NCBI GenBank assembly: GCA_029262275.1
Contig: JAJCZS010000007.1
Location: 246,785 to 310,784, forward strand
Source of the DNA: Deltaproteobacteria bacterium
GTDB taxonomy: Bacteria > Desulfobacterota_D > UBA1144 > Nemesobacterales > UBA2774
Reading direction: 5' to 3'
DNA length: 64,000 nt
Shown piece by piece: positions 61,948 to 64,000 of this stretch. The position numbers were made by a program, and so were the translations under genes. Positions within the stretch are counted from its first letter, which is position 1, and each line of letters starts with the position of its first letter. The notes under the pieces are model-generated. The model saw only the letters and a program-made list of their open reading frames with translations. It had not been told where the DNA came from and searched no databases.

Positions 61948-63324
61948 TTAGAAAAAGATTTCTATTGCTTTTTCTATTGAGTCAACTCCAACGAGAGAGA
62001 TAGAATTATCAGTGGATGCTACTCTGTCAAGGTTTATCTTTGGCACTACGCATTTTGTAAAGCCAAGTTTCTGAGCCTCGTTTATTCTCATATCAATATG
62101 AGAGACCCCTCTTACTTCTCCTGCCAAACCAATTTCACCAAACACGACAACGCCTGGATCAAGGGGTTTGTTTAAGAAGCTTGATACGAGAGCTATAGAG
62201 ATTGCAAGGTCAATTGCGGGTTCCTCTATCTTCACTCCCCCTGCTACATTCATAAACACGTCTTGACCTAGAATTTGAAGTCCAGCTCTTTTCTCTAAAA
62301 CTGCTAGCAGTAATGACACGCGATTGTTGTCTAGCCCTATAGTAGTTCTTCTGGGCACACCAAAGCTGCAAGGGGAAACAAGGGCTTGAATCTCAACTAA
62401 GATTGGCCTTGTTCCTTCAATGCTAGGAGTAACAACTGAGCCTGAAGCATTCTCAGGACGTTCTGATAAGAATATTTCTGACGGGTTCTTAACCTCTTTG
62501 AGTCCTACATCCATCATCTCAAAAACGCCAATTTCATTAGTCGAGCCAAATCTGTTTTTTATAGCCCTAAGTATTCTGTATGGATGGTCTTTCCCGCCTT
62601 CAAAATAAAGCACAGTGTCCACTAAGTGCTCTAGCACTTTAGGTCCAGCAATAGCCCCTTCTTTTGTAACGTGGCCTACTAGAAAAATTGCTGGGCCGTT
62701 TGCTTTCGCGTGTTGCATTAGCTTGGCCGTGCATTCTCTTATCTGCCCCACACTTCCAGGGGCAGAGGCAAGCTCTTCTGTGTACATAGTTTGGATTGAA
62801 TCAATTACAGCAATCTGAGGTGAGAGACTCTTAATCTCTTTTATTATGCTCTCAACAGAAGTTTCTGAAAGTACAAAAACACTATTTGATTTAACACCAA
62901 TTCTCTCTGCCCTGATTTTAACCTGCTCAGGAGACTCTTCTCCAGTGACGTATAGTAGATTTAGGTCCTCAGCGCTGTTGGATGATGAGCTAATGTCGTT
63001 AAGCATCTGAAGGGCTAGAGTAGATTTCCCAATACCTGGGTCGCCTCCTACCAGTATCACTGATCCCGGCACAAACCCCCCACCGAGTACTCGATCCAAC
63101 TCTTTATTATGCGTTGGGATCCTCTCTTCTCTCCCGCTTTGTATCTCTGTTATTGCAACAGGATCAGAAGTCTTTTGTGTTCTAGATAATTTGTTAGGTT
63201 TTTCTTGCTGTTCTTCAACATACGTATTCCAGCTCTCACACTCCGGGCATTTCCCTAACCATCTTGGTGAAGAGTTCCCGCAGTTCTGGCATACGTACAG
63301 AGTAATTGTTTTTGATTTTTTCAT
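61948..63324 (-). CDS. radA: DNA repair protein RadA
   Basis: 458 residues. Zinc finger Cys12, 15, 26, 29 (CQNCG...CPEC), Walker A GGDPGIGKST (93-102), the RadA-specific KNRFG motif (AIKNRFGST), and a C-terminal Lon-like domain with LAGEVRGVSH. RadA is a RecA-related helicase-like ATPase that extends branch migration during recombination. The usual partner order is not conserved here. Followed by murI. Confidence 0.96.
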   Translation of the reverse strand: MKKSKTITLYVCQNCGNSSPRWLGKCPECESWNTYVEEQQEKPNKLSRTQKTSDPVAITEIQSGREERIPTHNKELDRVLGGGFVPGSVILVGGDPGIGKSTLALQMLNDISSSSNSAEDLNLLYVTGEESPEQVKIRAERIGVKSNSVFVLSETSVESIIKEIKSLSPQIAVIDSIQTMYTEELASAPGSVGQIRECTAKLMQHAKANGPAIFLVGHVTKEGAIAGPKVLEHLVDTVLYFEGGKDHPYRILRAIKNRFGSTNEIGVFEMMDVGLKEVKNPSEIFLSERPENASGSVVTPSIEGTRPILVEIQALVSPCSFGVPRRTTIGLDNNRVSLLLAVLEKRAGLQILGQDVFMNVAGGVKIEEPAIDLAISIALVSSFLNKPLDPGVVVFGEIGLAGEVRGVSHIDMRINEAQKLGFTKCVVPKINLDRVASTDNSISLVGVDSIEKAIEIFF

Positions 63325-63461
63325 TTTATTTTAAGTTGATAAAGTTAAAGAGATTATACTACATAATTTAGGAGCGATAGTCAGTCTAATTGGAGATTAT
63401 ATAATTGATTTTTATATCTCTCTTATTACAATCATTTATAGAAAAGAAACTGGAGGATTAT

Positions 63462-63905
63462 ATGCAAAGACTTAGTATTTCTACATTTTTAGTTTTGTTA
63501 GTGGTTGCACTATCTATCACAAGTACTTATGCGGATACATCTGATGATGTAGAGGCTCTAGAAAGGCAGTATTTTACTGCGCTTGAGAACCAGGACCAAA
63601 AGCTTATGGACTCGCTTCTTGCAGACGACTTTGTTATATCGAGTATGAGCAGCAATTGGTCAATGAATAAAGACGAGTTTCTCAAAACGGTTCCTAAACA
63701 AGTTATTACCGCTCAAGATATAACTGCTGTAAAAGTAGATGTCGAAGGAGATAGGGCCAACTCCCAAGTGAACATAAGTATGACAAAGACCTTTGATGGT
63801 AAGGACCACAGCGGGGACTATGAGGTATATAGTGTCTGGGTCAATAAAGATGGAAATTGGAAATTGATTGAGCGTAAAATAAAATTTTTAGAACCATCTG
63901 AATAA
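63462..63905 (+). CDS. Secreted SnoaL/DUF4440-like protein
   Basis: 147 residues from ATG 63462, which follows GGAGGA by 5 bp. A longer in-frame start at 63405 would put this Shine-Dalgarno inside the gene. A signal peptide covers residues 1-23 (LLVVALSITSTYAD). The mature part is an NTF2-like domain with EALERQYFTALENQD, LADDFVIS, and the sheet YSVWVNKDGNWKLIERK. Such small domains bind hydrophobic ligands or act as enzymes; nothing more specific is supported. Periplasmic or extracellular. Confidence 0.8.
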   Translation: MQRLSISTFLVLLVVALSITSTYADTSDDVEALERQYFTALENQDQKLMDSLLADDFVISSMSSNWSMNKDEFLKTVPKQVITAQDITAVKVDVEGDRANSQVNISMTKTFDGKDHSGDYEVYSVWVNKDGNWKLIERKIKFLEPSE

Positions 63906-63960
63906 CTTGCTTCGTATGTGTTGATACGTTTACTAAATCAACAGCAGAGGAGTATATCAA

Positions 63961-64000
63961 TTGAGCCAAACATCAACCATATTAGACTCTAAGAGCAAGA
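63961..64000 (+). CDS. Start of an unidentified gene (cut by the window end)
   Basis: A TTG at 63961 follows GAGGAG at 8 bp and opens a frame, MSQTSTILDSKSK, with no stop to the end of the window. Too short to identify. Confidence 0.4.
   Translation, partial: MSQTSTILDSKSK

Overview
The window is a dense, AT-rich (under about 40% G+C by eye) stretch of bacterial chromosome with about 58 protein-coding genes and no gene-free gap above 300 bp. I see no rRNA, tRNA, insertion sequence, phage gene or CRISPR array. TamB, an AcrAB/TolC-type efflux system, RlpA, an MltD-like transglycosylase and several lipobox proteins indicate a diderm (Gram-negative) cell. Futalosine-type menaquinone genes (mqnA, mqnD, a probable mqnX), an F420 gene (cofC) with a luciferase-like F420 oxidoreductase, ETF and methylmalonyl-CoA epimerase suggest an uncultured lineage near Thermodesulfobacteriota/Dadabacteria. 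That placement is inference from gene content and was not tested by phylogeny.

Layout. 1-3.8 kb (+): 3' end of rlpA, a dapF homologue with serine at both catalytic cysteine positions, an MqnX-like deaminase, and a cyclotransferase/formylglutamate-amidohydrolase fusion. 3.8-6.6 kb (-): a large FAD/Fe-S D-2-hydroxyacid dehydrogenase. 6.7-7.4 kb (+): cofC. 7.4-13.8 kb (-): a seven-gene run, exported protein-hisA-hisF-dgt-mqnA-mqnD-aldehyde dehydrogenase. 13.9-22 kb (+): EVE protein, pcm, rng, an Att-type ABC exporter with its lipocalin-like lipoprotein, mce and a small zinc-finger protein. 22-27.8 kb (-): DASS transporter, stand-alone LigD-phosphoesterase-like protein, coaX, a VWA/amidotransferase-fold membrane protein and an M29-type peptidase. 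27.9-30.4 kb (+): F420 oxidoreductase, galE-like epimerase and two tiny conserved proteins. 30.4-35.5 kb (-): guaA, guaB, a protein with a histone H1-like tail, and a zinc-ribbon/DUF3426 membrane protein. 35.6-46.8 kb (+): apbE, ribBA, ribH, nusB, trpD, trpC, then the RND efflux operon. 46.8-51.8 kb (-): ogg, a six-LysM transglycosylase, phosphofructokinase and rhomboid protease. 51.9-54.1 kb (+): degenerate KdsC-like HAD protein, queG and a SnoaL-like protein. 54.1-59 kb (-): tamB and an EamA transporter. 59-61.1 kb (+): etfB-etfA behind a consensus promoter and a palindrome. 61.1-63.3 kb (-): murI and radA. 63.4 kb to the end (+): a secreted SnoaL-like protein and the first codons of another gene.

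The main themes are redox cofactors (menaquinone, F420, flavin, ETF, CoA), amino-acid and purine synthesis, and envelope maintenance. The most unusual items are several family members with altered key residues (DapF, HisA, LigD-PE-like, KdsC-like), the cyclotransferase/amidohydrolase fusion, the lysine-rich tail protein co-oriented with guaBA, and the candidate operator in front of etfBA.
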